A stretch of DNA of 64,000 bases from Parathalassolituus penaei. GTDB taxonomy: Bacteria; Pseudomonadota; Gammaproteobacteria; Pseudomonadales; Oceanobacteraceae. The notes beneath the pieces are model-generated. The model did not search any database, was not told where the DNA came from, and was given only the letters and a program-made list of their open reading frames with translations. The DNA is taken from NCBI RefSeq assembly GCF_026626885.1, contig NZ_JAPNOA010000058.1:261262-325261 (forward strand), written 5' to 3'. Shown here piece by piece: positions 45,337-54,432 of the stretch; position 1 is the first letter of the stretch, and every line of letters starts with the position of its first letter. The position numbers and the translations under genes are program-made.

Positions 45337-45684
45337 TCAATGAGTTGCTTCCAGGTGCCTGACGGCCAACTCGAGGTCTTTGGCCAGGCTTTCCAGAACC
45401 ATATGCATGCAGTCGTCCGTTTCCACGTCTCCGTCCATGGGGGTGTTCAACAGCAACACCAGGTTGTCGCGAACGCGACGATACAGTTCGCAGCCATCAG
45501 GCAGCAGGGCGCGGCCATCCAGCTCAAGCAGCATCTGGCTGTCAGGCCAGTGATGGTGACGGTACTGATGAGGGGCCTTGATGGCCTTCAGCAGCAGTTG
45601 GTAGTCCTGTTCCAGCGGTGAGCCATCCAGCTCGATATCAATACGGCGTGCAACCGCCGTTGTCATCGGGTTTTCTTGCATCAT
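45337..45684 (-). CDS. Hypothetical protein in the selenium region
   Basis: 115 aa, not recognised. It contains LKAIKAPHQYRHHHWPDSQMLLELDGRALLPDG, a His-rich loop, and a C-terminal helix CMHMVLESLAKDLELAVRHLE. Soluble, mildly acidic. The ATG at 45684 follows AAGGA with 8 bases spacing; a second ATG directly after is also possible. It is flanked by its own terminator and by the selU terminator, so it forms a single-gene unit between mnmH and the ABC operon. Confidence 0.65.
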   Translation of the reverse strand: MMQENPMTTAVARRIDIELDGSPLEQDYQLLLKAIKAPHQYRHHHWPDSQMLLELDGRALLPDGCELYRRVRDNLVLLLNTPMDGDVETDDCMHMVLESLAKDLELAVRHLEATH

Positions 45685-45911
45685 GATTTATTCCTTTATC
45701 GCACAGATTGCAGTCCATCATTCGTTTTTGAGCCAGTCGATTATCTGGCGCAAATGTGAAAATTCAAACATGAGAGCGACATGGATTGATCTGCAGCAAG
45801 TCCGCGTCGGAATTTGCATAAAATGCCAATTTTGCTGGCATGAATCTGGATGTCTGGCTAAATATGTCGCAGAAAGAGGAATATGAATGCAACAATTAAA
45901 GCGGCGGACGT

Positions 45912-45945
45912 ATTGTAAATAAAACAAAGCCCGGCGAACCGGGCT
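45912..45945 (-). terminator. Rho-independent terminator of selD-mnmH
   Basis: On the minus strand AGCCCGG-TTCG-CCGGGCT (45928-45945), a 7-bp stem with a UUCG tetraloop, followed by TTGTTTTATTT. It is 29 bases after the mnmH stop. The 289-base gap to the next gene shows nothing else supported. Confidence 0.9.
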
Positions 45946-45973
45946 ATATCAATAAAGTGAATTTTTTCTCAAA

Positions 45974-47092
45974 TCAGGCAAATGATGGTTGTTTACCTGA
46001 TTGCAGCCGTGCTTGTACTTCTTCGCGATTACCACGGAAGCAGATGCGGTGGCTGTGTTTGCTGAGCTGGTATTCGTACATCGGGTCGTAATAGTCGTGC
46101 AGCAGCGCTTCAATCCAGATGCGGTGCTGGTGTGAATCGCCCTGGCGATGAGCGTTCAGTGCCGATTCCATCATCCTGCTCACTTCCTGGAAACGAACGC
46201 CACCGAGACGTTTGTGAACCCGTTGCAGGGAGTCACGCAGGTCGTTGGCAAAAGCGGCAAACGGATCTTCGAGCCCAGGTTGCTGCTGCCACTCTTCCAG
46301 CTTGTTCAGAATATAGTTCCGGAAACTGTGTTCGACCCGTTCTTCCAGTGTGCTTTCCAGCACCACCAGTGGTGAACGGTTCATGGCAGCACGCAGGATG
46401 TGCGGCAGAGAGCAGCGGCCAATCAGCTGGCTTTCGTCTTCCAGCACCAGTGACAAACCGGCACGGCCTGCTTTGCTGTACTGGAATTTCAGCATGGCGA
46501 TGGCCAGTGCGTTTTCAAAATCGAGCTGGCTCGGTTGGCCCGCCGGGCGTTTGCCAAAGGCCGAACCGCGGTGATGGGCCAGTCCTTCCAGATCCACGCT
46601 GTTGCTGACCTGTTGCAACAGACCGGTTTTGTTACAGCCGGTTTTACCCGCCAGAATCAGCAGCGGTTGGCTGGCGACCTGACGCTCGAAATGATCAAGC
46701 AGATAGGTACGCATGGCTTTGTAACCACCCTTGATTCGAGGGTATTCACAACCGGCTTCCGCCATCCATTGCTGGCAAATCTGGCTACGCAGGCCGCCGC
46801 GCCAGCAATACAGATACCCATTCGGGTTGGCGTTGGCGAAATCGACCCAGGCTTTTACCCGTTGCTCCTTGATCTCGCCATTGACCAGCTGATGTCCGAG
46901 CTTGATGGCCTCGTCCTGACCTTTCTGTTTATAACAGGTGCCGACCCGTTCGCGTTCGCTGTCGGTCATCAACGGCAAGCTGAGACTGGTGGGGAAAGCG
47001 CCTTTGGCAAACTCGACCGGTGCGCGGGTGTCAATCATCGGCGCATCGGACAGGAACAGATTCAGAAAGTCATTACAGTCGGGACGTTTCAC
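45974..47092 (-). CDS. mnmH: tRNA 2-selenouridine synthase
   Basis: 372 aa (SelU/YbbB). It replaces sulphur by selenium at the wobble 2-thiouridine of certain tRNAs using selenophosphate, through a geranylated intermediate. The N-terminal rhodanese domain has [18 protein letters not shown] and the active Cys96 in [10 protein letters not shown]. The C-terminal part has the P-loop [10 protein letters not shown] at 147-156. The start overlaps the selD stop by 4 bases, so the two are translationally coupled, which fits their joint function. Terminated by the hairpin at 45912-45945. Confidence 0.95.
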   Translation of the reverse strand: MKRPDCNDFLNLFLSDAPMIDTRAPVEFAKGAFPTSLSLPLMTDSERERVGTCYKQKGQDEAIKLGHQLVNGEIKEQRVKAWVDFANANPNGYLYCWRGGLRSQICQQWMAEAGCEYPRIKGGYKAMRTYLLDHFERQVASQPLLILAGKTGCNKTGLLQQVSNSVDLEGLAHHRGSAFGKRPAGQPSQLDFENALAIAMLKFQYSKAGRAGLSLVLEDESQLIGRCSLPHILRAAMNRSPLVVLESTLEERVEHSFRNYILNKLEEWQQQPGLEDPFAAFANDLRDSLQRVHKRLGGVRFQEVSRMMESALNAHRQGDSHQHRIWIEALLHDYYDPMYEYQLSKHSHRICFRGNREEVQARLQSGKQPSFA

Positions 47093-48135
47093 GCGTTGAC
47101 TCCCACCAGAGCGGCATCACCCTGATCAGCCAGCAATGTGCCGATTGGACGGTTGTACAGACCGGCTTCGGCCAACATGGCCGCCACCTGTCCGGCGGCT
47201 TCCGGAGCGACGGCAATCAGCAAACCGCCACTGGTTTGCGGATCACACACTACATTGCGGATATGTTCCGGAATCGCGCCCAGTTTGTGGCCGTAACTGT
47301 CGAGGTTACGGATGGTGCCGCCCGGTACACAGCCCAATTGCAGATACTGTTCGGCTTCCGGGATGACCGGAATGGCATCGGCGTCCAGCTCGGCGCGTAC
47401 ACCGCTGCCTTCACAGATTTCCAGCAAATGGCCCATCAGACCAAAACCGGTGACGTCGGTGAGAGCGTGTACGGCTTCCAGAGGTGCCAGTTCAGCCCCC
47501 ATCCGGTTGATCTGGCACATCAGGTCGCGGGCGATGTGAGTGTGTTCCGGCTGCAGTTTTTTCTGTTTCTGGGCAGTGGTCAGAATGCCAATGCCGAGCG
47601 GTTTGGTGAGGAACAGTACGTCACCTGGCTTGGCCATGTTGTTCTGCTTAAGGCCCTGACGGGTGGTCAGGCCAGTAACCGCCAGACCAAAAATCGGCTC
47701 CGGGGCATCAATACTGTGGCCACCGGCCAGAGGAATGCCGGCATCCAGGCAGGCCTGACGGCCACCGTCGACCACCTGACGGGCAATTTCCGGTGCCAGC
47801 TTGTTGATTGGCCAGCCCAGAATGGCAATTGCCATCAGGGGTTTACCACCCATGGCGTAAATATCACTGATAGCGTTGGTGGCGGCGATGCGGCCAAAAT
47901 CAAACGGATCATCAACAATTGGCATAAAGAAGTCAGTGGTGCTCAGTACCACCTGATCATTACCAATATCAAAGGCTGCAGCGTCGTCCTTGCTGGCGTT
48001 ACCGACCAGCAGGCCGGGGAAGTCCGGCAGCTGCAGGTTAGAGACCAGAATCTGGTCGAGTACCTTGGGGGAAATCTTGCAACCACAACCGGCACCGTGG
48101 CTGTATTCGGTAAGGCGGACAGAGGACTCGGACAT
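47089..48135 (-). CDS. selD: Selenide, water dikinase (selenophosphate synthetase)
   Basis: 348 aa. Makes selenophosphate from selenide and ATP. The catalytic loop [12 protein letters not shown] carries Cys17 and Cys19 (Cys, not Sec, at the active position) and Lys20. Further family segments are [32 protein letters not shown] and [17 protein letters not shown]. The start at 48135 has GGAGCTG upstream; the open frame extends to 48189 without RBS. First gene of the selD-mnmH operon. No selA, selB or tRNA-Sec was seen, so within this window the visible use of selenium is tRNA modification. Confidence 0.96.
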   Translation of the reverse strand: MSESSVRLTEYSHGAGCGCKISPKVLDQILVSNLQLPDFPGLLVGNASKDDAAAFDIGNDQVVLSTTDFFMPIVDDPFDFGRIAATNAISDIYAMGGKPLMAIAILGWPINKLAPEIARQVVDGGRQACLDAGIPLAGGHSIDAPEPIFGLAVTGLTTRQGLKQNNMAKPGDVLFLTKPLGIGILTTAQKQKKLQPEHTHIARDLMCQINRMGAELAPLEAVHALTDVTGFGLMGHLLEICEGSGVRAELDADAIPVIPEAEQYLQLGCVPGGTIRNLDSYGHKLGAIPEHIRNVVCDPQTSGGLLIAVAPEAAGQVAAMLAEAGLYNRPIGTLLADQGDAALVGVNA

Positions 48136-48189
48136 GGGCAACAGCTCCGGCAATAAAACGGGGGCACAGTTTACGAACCCTGTCCGCAT

Positions 48190-48577
48190 TTGTCAGTGGC
48201 TGGCGGGCAGGAAAAAATGGCTAATGAAACGGTGGGCATTGACTGGCCTGTCGAGGCCCGGCCTGGTCAATGGTGCAGTCAATGAGAGTCGTGGCCCCAA
48301 TGCGCAATCGTCAGGCGCTAATGGACCGCCCTGGGTGTGCACTTGAGTGGTCAGGATTGCATGTCGCTGCTGTTCAGAACACGATTGATGTGATCCAGAA
48401 TCTGGCTGGTACGGCCGTGGAGAGTCCGGTGGTCTGTGGTCAGATGGTGTCGCTAACGGCTGTTGCCAACAGATGCAGGGCCTTGTACTGCGCTTATGTC
48501 GGGCTTGTAATCAGATAGGGCGCTGTCCGTGCGGTTATGGAGATATGTGGCGCTGGCTGGGTTAGTACGGGGCCCAA
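48190..48577. other. Intergenic region with an imperfect hairpin, no gene seen
   Basis: About 390 bases upstream of selD and downstream of the coiled-coil gene. It contains an interrupted inverted repeat with CATTGAC (near 48236) and GTCAATG (near 48266) as outer arms and GGCC/GGCC-type inner pairing. Frames are short and lack ribosome binding sites. The selD promoter must lie at the left edge but is not obvious. Confidence 0.4.
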
Positions 48578-48610
48578 AAACAAAACCCCCGACAGCGGTC
48601 AGGGGTTTTG
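48578..48610 (-). terminator. Rho-independent terminator
   Basis: On the minus strand AAAACCCCTG ... CGGGGGTTTTG (48582-48610) forms the stem and is followed by TTTTTG. It follows the stop of the coiled-coil gene at 48628 by about 18 bases. Confidence 0.8.
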
Positions 48611-48627
48611 GGTGTTACGAATCGGGA

Positions 48628-48858
48628 TCAGGCCTTGCGTCCGAGCATCCGACGCAGTTCTCTCATGGCTTCTGGCCAGAAGGTACGCAGGCTGTCCAGC
48701 TCGTGATCCACTTCGTGCAGGAACTCATTGAGGTGATCAATTGCCTCATGCTGCTCCTCAGCTTCCAGATCGGCCAGCTTGCGTTTCAGCTCGGTCAGGC
48801 TTTCTTCCAGACTGTGGATACGCTCTTCCAGTTCGCGTTTGCTCTTGCTGTTTTGCAT
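48628..48858 (-). CDS. Small coiled-coil protein
   Basis: 76 aa. Residues ~5-45 (KSKRELEERIHSLEESL..LKRKLADLEAEE) form a heptad-repeat coiled coil; the rest (AIDHLNEFLHEVDHELDSL..FWPEAMRELRRMLGRKA) is helical and ends basic. No known family is recognised, though size and pattern resemble SlyX-type or small regulatory coiled-coil proteins. It is 8 bases downstream of the Na/Pi cotransporter gene on the same strand, so it is probably co-expressed with it. Confidence 0.7.
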   Translation of the reverse strand: MQNSKSKRELEERIHSLEESLTELKRKLADLEAEEQHEAIDHLNEFLHEVDHELDSLRTFWPEAMRELRRMLGRKA

Positions 48859-48866
48859 GTCAATCC

Positions 48867-50042
48867 TTAGGCCAGCAGCTGTTTGCCGCCGATCAGCAGC
48901 AGAGGAATAACAAAAAACACACCCAGAATGTAGGCACCGGCGTACAGCTTGTTCTTCATGGTCAGGTCAGCCAGACCCTGAGCGGCTTTCAGTGGGATGT
49001 TGCGCAGGAACGGGATGCTGTAGATCACTGCCACACCAATCACGTTATAGCTCAGGTGTACCAGCGCGATCTGCAGTGCCAGTACAGTGTGCTCACCGGA
49101 TACAGCCGTTGCTGCCAGCAGGGCAGTGATACAGGTACCGATGTTGGCGCCCAGCGTGAACGGGTAAATCTGACGCAGGGTGAACACACCGCTACCGGCC
49201 AGTGGCACGATCAGGCTGGTGGTAGTAGAGCTGGACTGCACCAGTACGGTCATCAGGGTGCCAGAAGCAATGCCGGATACTGGGCCACGACCTACTGCAG
49301 AATGCAGGATCTCGCGGGCTTTACCTACCAGCAGCACTTTCAGCAGTTTGCCGATCAGGGTGATCACCAGGAAGATTGCCACGATACCGGCAACCACCAT
49401 CAGAATGCCGGTCATTTGGGTCGATGCAAAGGAGCTGAAGGCTGTTTCCAGCAGGGTGATTGGCGGTTTGACCAGTGGTTTGATGAAGTCGAAACCGTGC
49501 ATGGACATGGAGTCGGCACCCACCAGCATGGAAGCCATGAATCCGGACACTTTCTCGAGGAAACCGAACATGATTTCCAGTGGCAGGAACATCACCACGC
49601 AGATCAGGTTAAAAAAGTCGTGAACAGTTGCAGCGGCAAACGCACGACGGAATTCTTCCCCTCGGTTAACGTGGCCGAGGCTGACGATGGTGTTGGTGAT
49701 GGTGGTACCAATGTTGGCACCCATGATCATTGGAATGGCGACGGTTACCGGCAAACCACCTGCTACCAGACCCACAATAATTGAGGTAACGGTACTGGAT
49801 GACTGGATCAGGGCGGTGGCAACGGTGCCGACGATCAGGGCGGTCAGTGGGTCACTGGCGAACGCGAACAGTTCTTTGGCCTGGTCACCGGAGGCGGTTT
49901 TGAAGCCACTGCCAATCAGGGCTACGGCAACCAGCAGCAGGTAAACAAGTCCTGCTACTTTCAGCCAGTTCAGCCAGCCACCTGATGGCGTAATCTGTTC
50001 GTGTGTCTGAGTTTCATTAGCGACGGCTGTCGTCGTATTCAT
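48867..50042 (-). CDS. Na/phosphate cotransporter family protein (NptA/PNaS type)
   Basis: 391 aa. Two inverted-repeat units carry the family QSSS motifs: ALIQSSSTVTSIIVGLV and VLVQSSSTTTSLIVPLA, each followed by a GANIGT element (MGANIGTTITNTIVSLG and LGANIGTCITALLAAT). These form the sodium and phosphate sites. Eight to ten membrane helices. The frame is open to 50255, but the ATG at 50042 starts a hydrophilic N terminus of sensible length; the extra residues upstream look non-coding. No PhoU domain, unlike the YjbB type. Probably exchanges phosphate with sodium; direction unknown. Confidence 0.88.
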   Translation of the reverse strand: MNTTTAVANETQTHEQITPSGGWLNWLKVAGLVYLLLVAVALIGSGFKTASGDQAKELFAFASDPLTALIVGTVATALIQSSSTVTSIIVGLVAGGLPVTVAIPMIMGANIGTTITNTIVSLGHVNRGEEFRRAFAAATVHDFFNLICVVMFLPLEIMFGFLEKVSGFMASMLVGADSMSMHGFDFIKPLVKPPITLLETAFSSFASTQMTGILMVVAGIVAIFLVITLIGKLLKVLLVGKAREILHSAVGRGPVSGIASGTLMTVLVQSSSTTTSLIVPLAGSGVFTLRQIYPFTLGANIGTCITALLAATAVSGEHTVLALQIALVHLSYNVIGVAVIYSIPFLRNIPLKAAQGLADLTMKNKLYAGAYILGVFFVIPLLLIGGKQLLA

Positions 50043-50285
50043 AACCAGAGTCTCAGTTGTTGATAGAGGATGCCCCTTGAGGCGCGGGCATTGTGTTACA
50101 GTTTTATGACAGTAATGTGACAAGCTGCTTAAAACCCGGGCGAATATTAGCGTCTGGGAAAAAAATTGGTAGCCAAAGTGAGTCAATTCACCGACTGCGG
50201 ACATGAAACTGTCACATTTTTGAGGTAGCGATTTGTAACTCTGGGGAGCTGGCACGAAGCCTGCGGAGGGGATTGTTGCGCGCCG

Positions 50286-50990
50286 TTAAACGGCGCCAAC
50301 ACTTTGATAACGACGTTCCGGACGCCCTACGGTGCCGTAACTTACAGCCGCTGCTGCTTCGCGGGTACTGATCAGGTATTCGAGATAACGACGGGCGGTA
50401 GCGCGGCTTGCGCCAATTTCACGTCCGACTTCCTCGGCGCTGTAGTCCTGATGGGTGTTGGTCAGTACGCCACGCACTTTGTCGAGGGTGAGTGCATCAA
50501 TGCCTTTTGGCAAACGGCCGGAGCTATCGGCACTGCCATTGGTGCTGCTGGCGGTGCGCGGCAGCAGTGTATCCACATCCTGCTGGGCCAATGATTCCAG
50601 CGAACTCAGGCGCGCCAGATGGCGCTGGTAGTTTTCCAGTGATTCTTTCAGGCGTTCGAACACCAGTGGTTTGAGGATGTAGTCGAACACACCACAATGC
50701 AGGGCTTCACGCAGGGTGTTCACTTCCTTGGCGGCGGTGACCAGAATCACATCGACCCCGGCCCGGCTGCCCGCCCGGATATCCTTTAACAGCTCCAGGC
50801 CGGTGCCGGTCGGGAACTGCACATCGAGTAATAACAGTTGTGGTTGCAGCACTTCGACCAGATCGCGGGCTTCTTGCAAACCATGGGCAACCCCCACCAG
50901 TTCAAAACCCGGAATACGCTCCAGAAAGCGTTTCTGGATTTCAGCAATCCGCGGATCGTCTTCGGCAATGACTACTTGTATATCCATCAT
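50286..50990 (-). CDS. CitB/DcuR-type response regulator
   Basis: 234 aa. The receiver domain has the acidic pocket AEDDP (10-12), the phospho-acceptor Asp56 (LLLLDVQFP), Thr85 and Lys107 (YILKP). The C-terminal ~100 residues carry a helix-turn-helix of the CitB/DpiA kind (DYSAEEVGREIGASRATARRYLEYLI). These regulators control carboxylate uptake genes. The partner histidine kinase lies 53 bases upstream on the same strand, and the divergent second tct operon is the obvious target. Confidence 0.92.
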   Translation of the reverse strand: MMDIQVVIAEDDPRIAEIQKRFLERIPGFELVGVAHGLQEARDLVEVLQPQLLLLDVQFPTGTGLELLKDIRAGSRAGVDVILVTAAKEVNTLREALHCGVFDYILKPLVFERLKESLENYQRHLARLSSLESLAQQDVDTLLPRTASSTNGSADSSGRLPKGIDALTLDKVRGVLTNTHQDYSAEEVGREIGASRATARRYLEYLISTREAAAAVSYGTVGRPERRYQSVGAV

Positions 50991-51043
50991 GATGCATCTG
51001 CTGTTTTTGTAATTGTTGTTATGGTTTCAAACGGCGGCAAGGA

Positions 51044-52651
51044 TCAGGCAGGTTGTTTGGGGATATACACCACAAAACAGCTGCCGTTGCCCGGTTCAGA
51101 TTCGAGGCTGATACTGCCGCCAAGGCTGGTGAGCAGGCTTTTGACCAGGTGCAGACCAATGCCGTGGCCTTCCTGATTCTTGTTGCTGACTCCCCGTTCA
51201 AAAATCGCCTGCTGGCGTTCCGGCTCAATGCCGGGCCCCTGATCCTCGATTTCAAAAATCAGGTCTTCACCGTAGTCGGTCATACTCAGGAATACCTCTC
51301 CACCGGCGCCGCGATGGTGCAGGGTGGCTTCCAGCGCGTTATCAATCAGGTTGCCGATAATCGACACCAGATGTTCACGTGGCAGGTGGGAGGGGATTTC
51401 CAGCATATGGCTTTCCGGATCAATCACCAGATTCAGGCTCAGCTCGCGGGCACGGTTGTATTTACCCAGCAGGCAGCCCGCCAGAATCGGGTCGGGCACC
51501 GCTTCGCGCAACAGGCTGATCAGTTCCTGATGGCTCTGGGCTTCCTGACCAATCAGCGCCAGCGCCTCGTCGGTTGAGCCAATCTGGATCAGCCCGGCGA
51601 TGGTGTGGAGCTTGTTGGAGTATTCATGGGATTGAGCTCGCAAACTATCGGCGTGTTGCTGGATGCGCGATAACTTGCGGCTCATCAGCGCCAGTTCGTC
51701 CTGACGGCGGAAACTGCTGACCACACCGGTGATACGTTCGCCCTGACGCATGGGAATACGGTTGGAAATCAGGGTCAGGTCGGGACGCCAGATTTCCTGA
51801 TCGTATTGAGGTTCGCCACTGGCCAGCACCTCCATCATGCAGCTGTCGGGCACCACATCCAGCAAGGGCGCGCCTTTGTAATCCTGCTGCGGGTTCAAGC
51901 CGAGGGTTTCAATGGCGGTGTGGTTAATGGTGGTGATACGGCCGTCGGCGTTGATGGCAATAATGCCCTCCCGCACGGATTCCAGCGTGGCTTTCTGTTC
52001 TTCCACCAGACGGGCAACTTCTTCCGGTTCCAGGCCAAAAATCGCCTGCTTGAAATGGTTGGCGAACCAAACGGCAATCAGCGCACTCAGCGCCAGTGAA
52101 CAGGCAATCACGATCAGCAGGGTATAGCGGTAGCGGGCAATAACCGCGTCGATTTTTTCGAGTTCGTAACCCACCGACACCACACCAATAACAGCGTCGA
52201 GCTGACGCGAGAACACCGGCACTTTGGCGCGCATGGTCCAGCCCATACTGCCCTCGGCGCGTGACAGGTAACTCTGGCCGTTGACCAGCGCGGTAGCGTT
52301 GTCGTCACCGTCGTCATCAAACATCGGGCGACCAAGGCGTTCGGTAAACGGGTGGGCCAGACGTATACCGTTGCTGTCGCCGATCACCACAAAACGGGCG
52401 TGGGTGCGCTCGGCCAGAATCAGGCTCAGCGGCTGCAGGAAAGTGCTGTCGCGGTTTTGAACCCCGGTGATGACGGTGGGCATGGTGGAAATGGTACGGG
52501 CAACATCCATGGCGCGTTCGCCAATCTGCTCGTCGAGGGACGTTTGCAGGTAATGAACGGCGAACAGACCGATAAACCCGGTCTGCACCAGTGCCATCAT
52601 TCCCAGAACCAGAATCATGCGGCTCTTCAGTTTCAGATGCTTCAGGAACAT
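51044..52651 (-). CDS. CitA/DcuS-type sensor histidine kinase
   Basis: 535 aa. A first membrane helix at about 12-34, a periplasmic PAS-like (CitA/Cache) domain at 35-172 with RFVVIGDSNGIRLAHPFTERLG and VGYELEKID, and a second helix at 176-198. A cytoplasmic PAS lies at about 210-310 and the DHp motif HEYSNKLH has phospho-His342. The ATPase domain has NLIDNALEAT and GPGIEPE. The periplasmic motif is the one that binds carboxylates such as citrate, malate or fumarate in this family. Start at 52651; the frame continues to 53929 but that part overlaps tctC on the other strand. Confidence 0.92.
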   Translation of the reverse strand: MFLKHLKLKSRMILVLGMMALVQTGFIGLFAVHYLQTSLDEQIGERAMDVARTISTMPTVITGVQNRDSTFLQPLSLILAERTHARFVVIGDSNGIRLAHPFTERLGRPMFDDDGDDNATALVNGQSYLSRAEGSMGWTMRAKVPVFSRQLDAVIGVVSVGYELEKIDAVIARYRYTLLIVIACSLALSALIAVWFANHFKQAIFGLEPEEVARLVEEQKATLESVREGIIAINADGRITTINHTAIETLGLNPQQDYKGAPLLDVVPDSCMMEVLASGEPQYDQEIWRPDLTLISNRIPMRQGERITGVVSSFRRQDELALMSRKLSRIQQHADSLRAQSHEYSNKLHTIAGLIQIGSTDEALALIGQEAQSHQELISLLREAVPDPILAGCLLGKYNRARELSLNLVIDPESHMLEIPSHLPREHLVSIIGNLIDNALEATLHHRGAGGEVFLSMTDYGEDLIFEIEDQGPGIEPERQQAIFERGVSNKNQEGHGIGLHLVKSLLTSLGGSISLESEPGNGSCFVVYIPKQPA

Positions 52652-52831
52652 GGTGACGGTCTGCTTGTTATTGTTGGCCGATACTAGCGGATGACCCTTC
52701 TGAATGCTCGTGAACAAAAAGAACAAAATTCCCTTTATGCGCTTAACGCAGTTTATGTGCGTTTTATTTTCAGCCGGGGGAGGGGGCCATATCCTGCCGA
52801 CATCACAATAAGAAAGATCAAAGGTGTTGGT

Positions 52832-53815
52832 ATGAGCATGTTTACCCGTTCCCGCAAGACTCTTCTGGCTGCCATTGTTGGTGGCTGCATGGGCCTGTCT
52901 GTATTGCCTGTTCAGGCGATGGAACATCTGCATATCCTGATTCCGGGTGGAGCCGGCGGCGGTTGGGACAGCACTGCCCGTGGTGTTGGTGAAGCACTGC
53001 AATCTTCCGGTCTGGTGACCACCGTTTCTTATGAAAACCAGTCGGGCGGCGGCGGCGGTAAAGCCATTGCCCAGATGATCGAAAGTGCTGACCAGAAAGC
53101 GGCCGACACGCTGATGATCAACTCCACCCCGATTGTGATCCGTACGCTGGCGGGTATTTACCCACAAGGTTTCCGCGACCTGACCCCGATTGCAGCCACC
53201 CTCGGTGACTTTGCCGCGATTGTGGTGCGCAAGGATTCCCCATACAAAACCTTCTCGGAAATGGCCGCGGCCTATAACAAGGACCCACGTTCCATCAAGG
53301 TTTCTGGCGGCTCTGCCCGTGGCAGCATGGACCATCTGGTGGCGGCGATGATGTTCAAAGCCGCTGGTGGTGATGCCAAACAACTGCGTTATGTGGCCTA
53401 CGATGCCGGCGGTGAAGCCATGGCTGGCCTGTTGTCCGGTGAAACCCACGCGCTGTCGACCGGTTTCAGTGAAGCCCTGACCATGGCGGCGGCGGGTGAG
53501 GTTCGTATTCTGGTGATGTCGGGCGACGACCGTAACCCGGCGGCTCCGGATGTTCCGACCATGAAAGATCTCGGCTACGACATGTCGTTCGTGAACTGGC
53601 GTGGTTTCTTTGCGTCCCCTGGCATCAGCCAGGAACAGAAGGACGAATACATCAATACCCTCAAATCCATGTACGGCACCGATGCCTGGAAAACCGTACG
53701 TGATCGTAATGGCTGGCTGGAGCTGTTCCGTTCCGATGCCGACTTCACTCGCTTCCTGGAAGCCCAGGAGAAAGAGCTGAGCGGTGTGATGAAGGAGCTG
53801 GGCTTCCTGCTCTGA
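52832..53815 (+). CDS. tctC: TTT periplasmic substrate-binding protein TctC (system 2)
   Basis: 327 aa with signal peptide (MSMFTRSRKTLLAAIVGGC..., cleavage after VQA). It has LIPGGAGGGWDSTARGVGEAL, the carboxylate-binding loop, and QSGGGGGKAIAQMI, then VSGGSARGSMDHLVAAM. This is the classical TctC type, distinct from system 1. The start at 52832 is preferred; the frame opens at 52691 but is AT-rich and non-protein-like there. Divergent from the sensor kinase by 180 bases of regulatory DNA with AT-rich repeats. Confidence 0.92.
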   Translation: MSMFTRSRKTLLAAIVGGCMGLSVLPVQAMEHLHILIPGGAGGGWDSTARGVGEALQSSGLVTTVSYENQSGGGGGKAIAQMIESADQKAADTLMINSTPIVIRTLAGIYPQGFRDLTPIAATLGDFAAIVVRKDSPYKTFSEMAAAYNKDPRSIKVSGGSARGSMDHLVAAMMFKAAGGDAKQLRYVAYDAGGEAMAGLLSGETHALSTGFSEALTMAAAGEVRILVMSGDDRNPAAPDVPTMKDLGYDMSFVNWRGFFASPGISQEQKDEYINTLKSMYGTDAWKTVRDRNGWLELFRSDADFTRFLEAQEKELSGVMKELGFLL

Positions 53816-53954
53816 TCCCCTTGTGCTGGCAGTGGTTCGGGCGTCCTGATGGTTTATTGCTTTTCCATCACTGGTTGACCCGTGGCCGCCACTGCCGGCC
53901 TTTTTCCGCCAGACCAGCAAGGTCTGCACGGTTTGTTACTCCGAGGTTATTGCC

Positions 53955-54428
53955 ATGACACTTCGCCGTGACCACGTTGGTGGTCTGCTGTTTCTACTGC
54001 TGTCCGTTTTATACGGCTGGTTTATTCAGGACATCGCCCTGTTGCCGGGTGACGATCTCGAACCTTTTCACGCACGTACCCTGCCAACGGCTCTGGCCTG
54101 GATTGGTGGTGTGCTGTCGGTACTGCTGATTGTCACGGCTGGCCCGGTGTCTGTTCGCCCGGAAAACGATGGTCGCTGGTATATCGGTCTGACCGCCGGT
54201 TTGCTGTTGCTGGTGGTGGTATTTGGCCTGGTGCTGAAATGGCTGGGTTTCTTGGTGGCGACCATCCTGTTCCTGGCCGGAGGTTTCTGGCTGCTGGGGG
54301 AACGTCGTCCTCGCATGATTGCAGCGGTTGCGATCCCGTTTTCGGTGATTCTGTGGCTGTTGCTGACACAAGCGCTGGGGGTCTATCTGGCTCCGGGCAA
54401 ACTGGTAACCGCGGTATTGGGAGGCTGA
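53955..54428 (+). CDS. tctB: TTT small permease TctB (system 2)
   Basis: 157 aa with four membrane helices: VGGLLFLLLSVLYGWFI, TALAWIGGVLSVLLIV, LTAGLLLLVVVFGLVL plus LGFLVATILFLAGGFWLL, and AAVAIPFSVILWLLLTQAL. GAGG precedes the ATG. It lies 139 bases after tctC and 4 bases before tctA. Confidence 0.9.
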   Translation: MTLRRDHVGGLLFLLLSVLYGWFIQDIALLPGDDLEPFHARTLPTALAWIGGVLSVLLIVTAGPVSVRPENDGRWYIGLTAGLLLLVVVFGLVLKWLGFLVATILFLAGGFWLLGERRPRMIAAVAIPFSVILWLLLTQALGVYLAPGKLVTAVLGG

Positions 54429-54432
54429 TGCC

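Noticed and set aside
45770..45886. Tiny plus-strand ORF with CIKCQFCWHESGC
   Set aside because: It lacks an RBS, and the gap is otherwise explained by the upstream region of a leftward gene and the mnmH terminator. Kept only as a curiosity.
52652..53929. N-terminal extension of the sensor kinase frame to 961 residues
   Set aside because: It lies opposite tctC, is rich in His/Gln/Arg/Thr as antisense translations are, and the kinase has a normal membrane-helix start at 52651.
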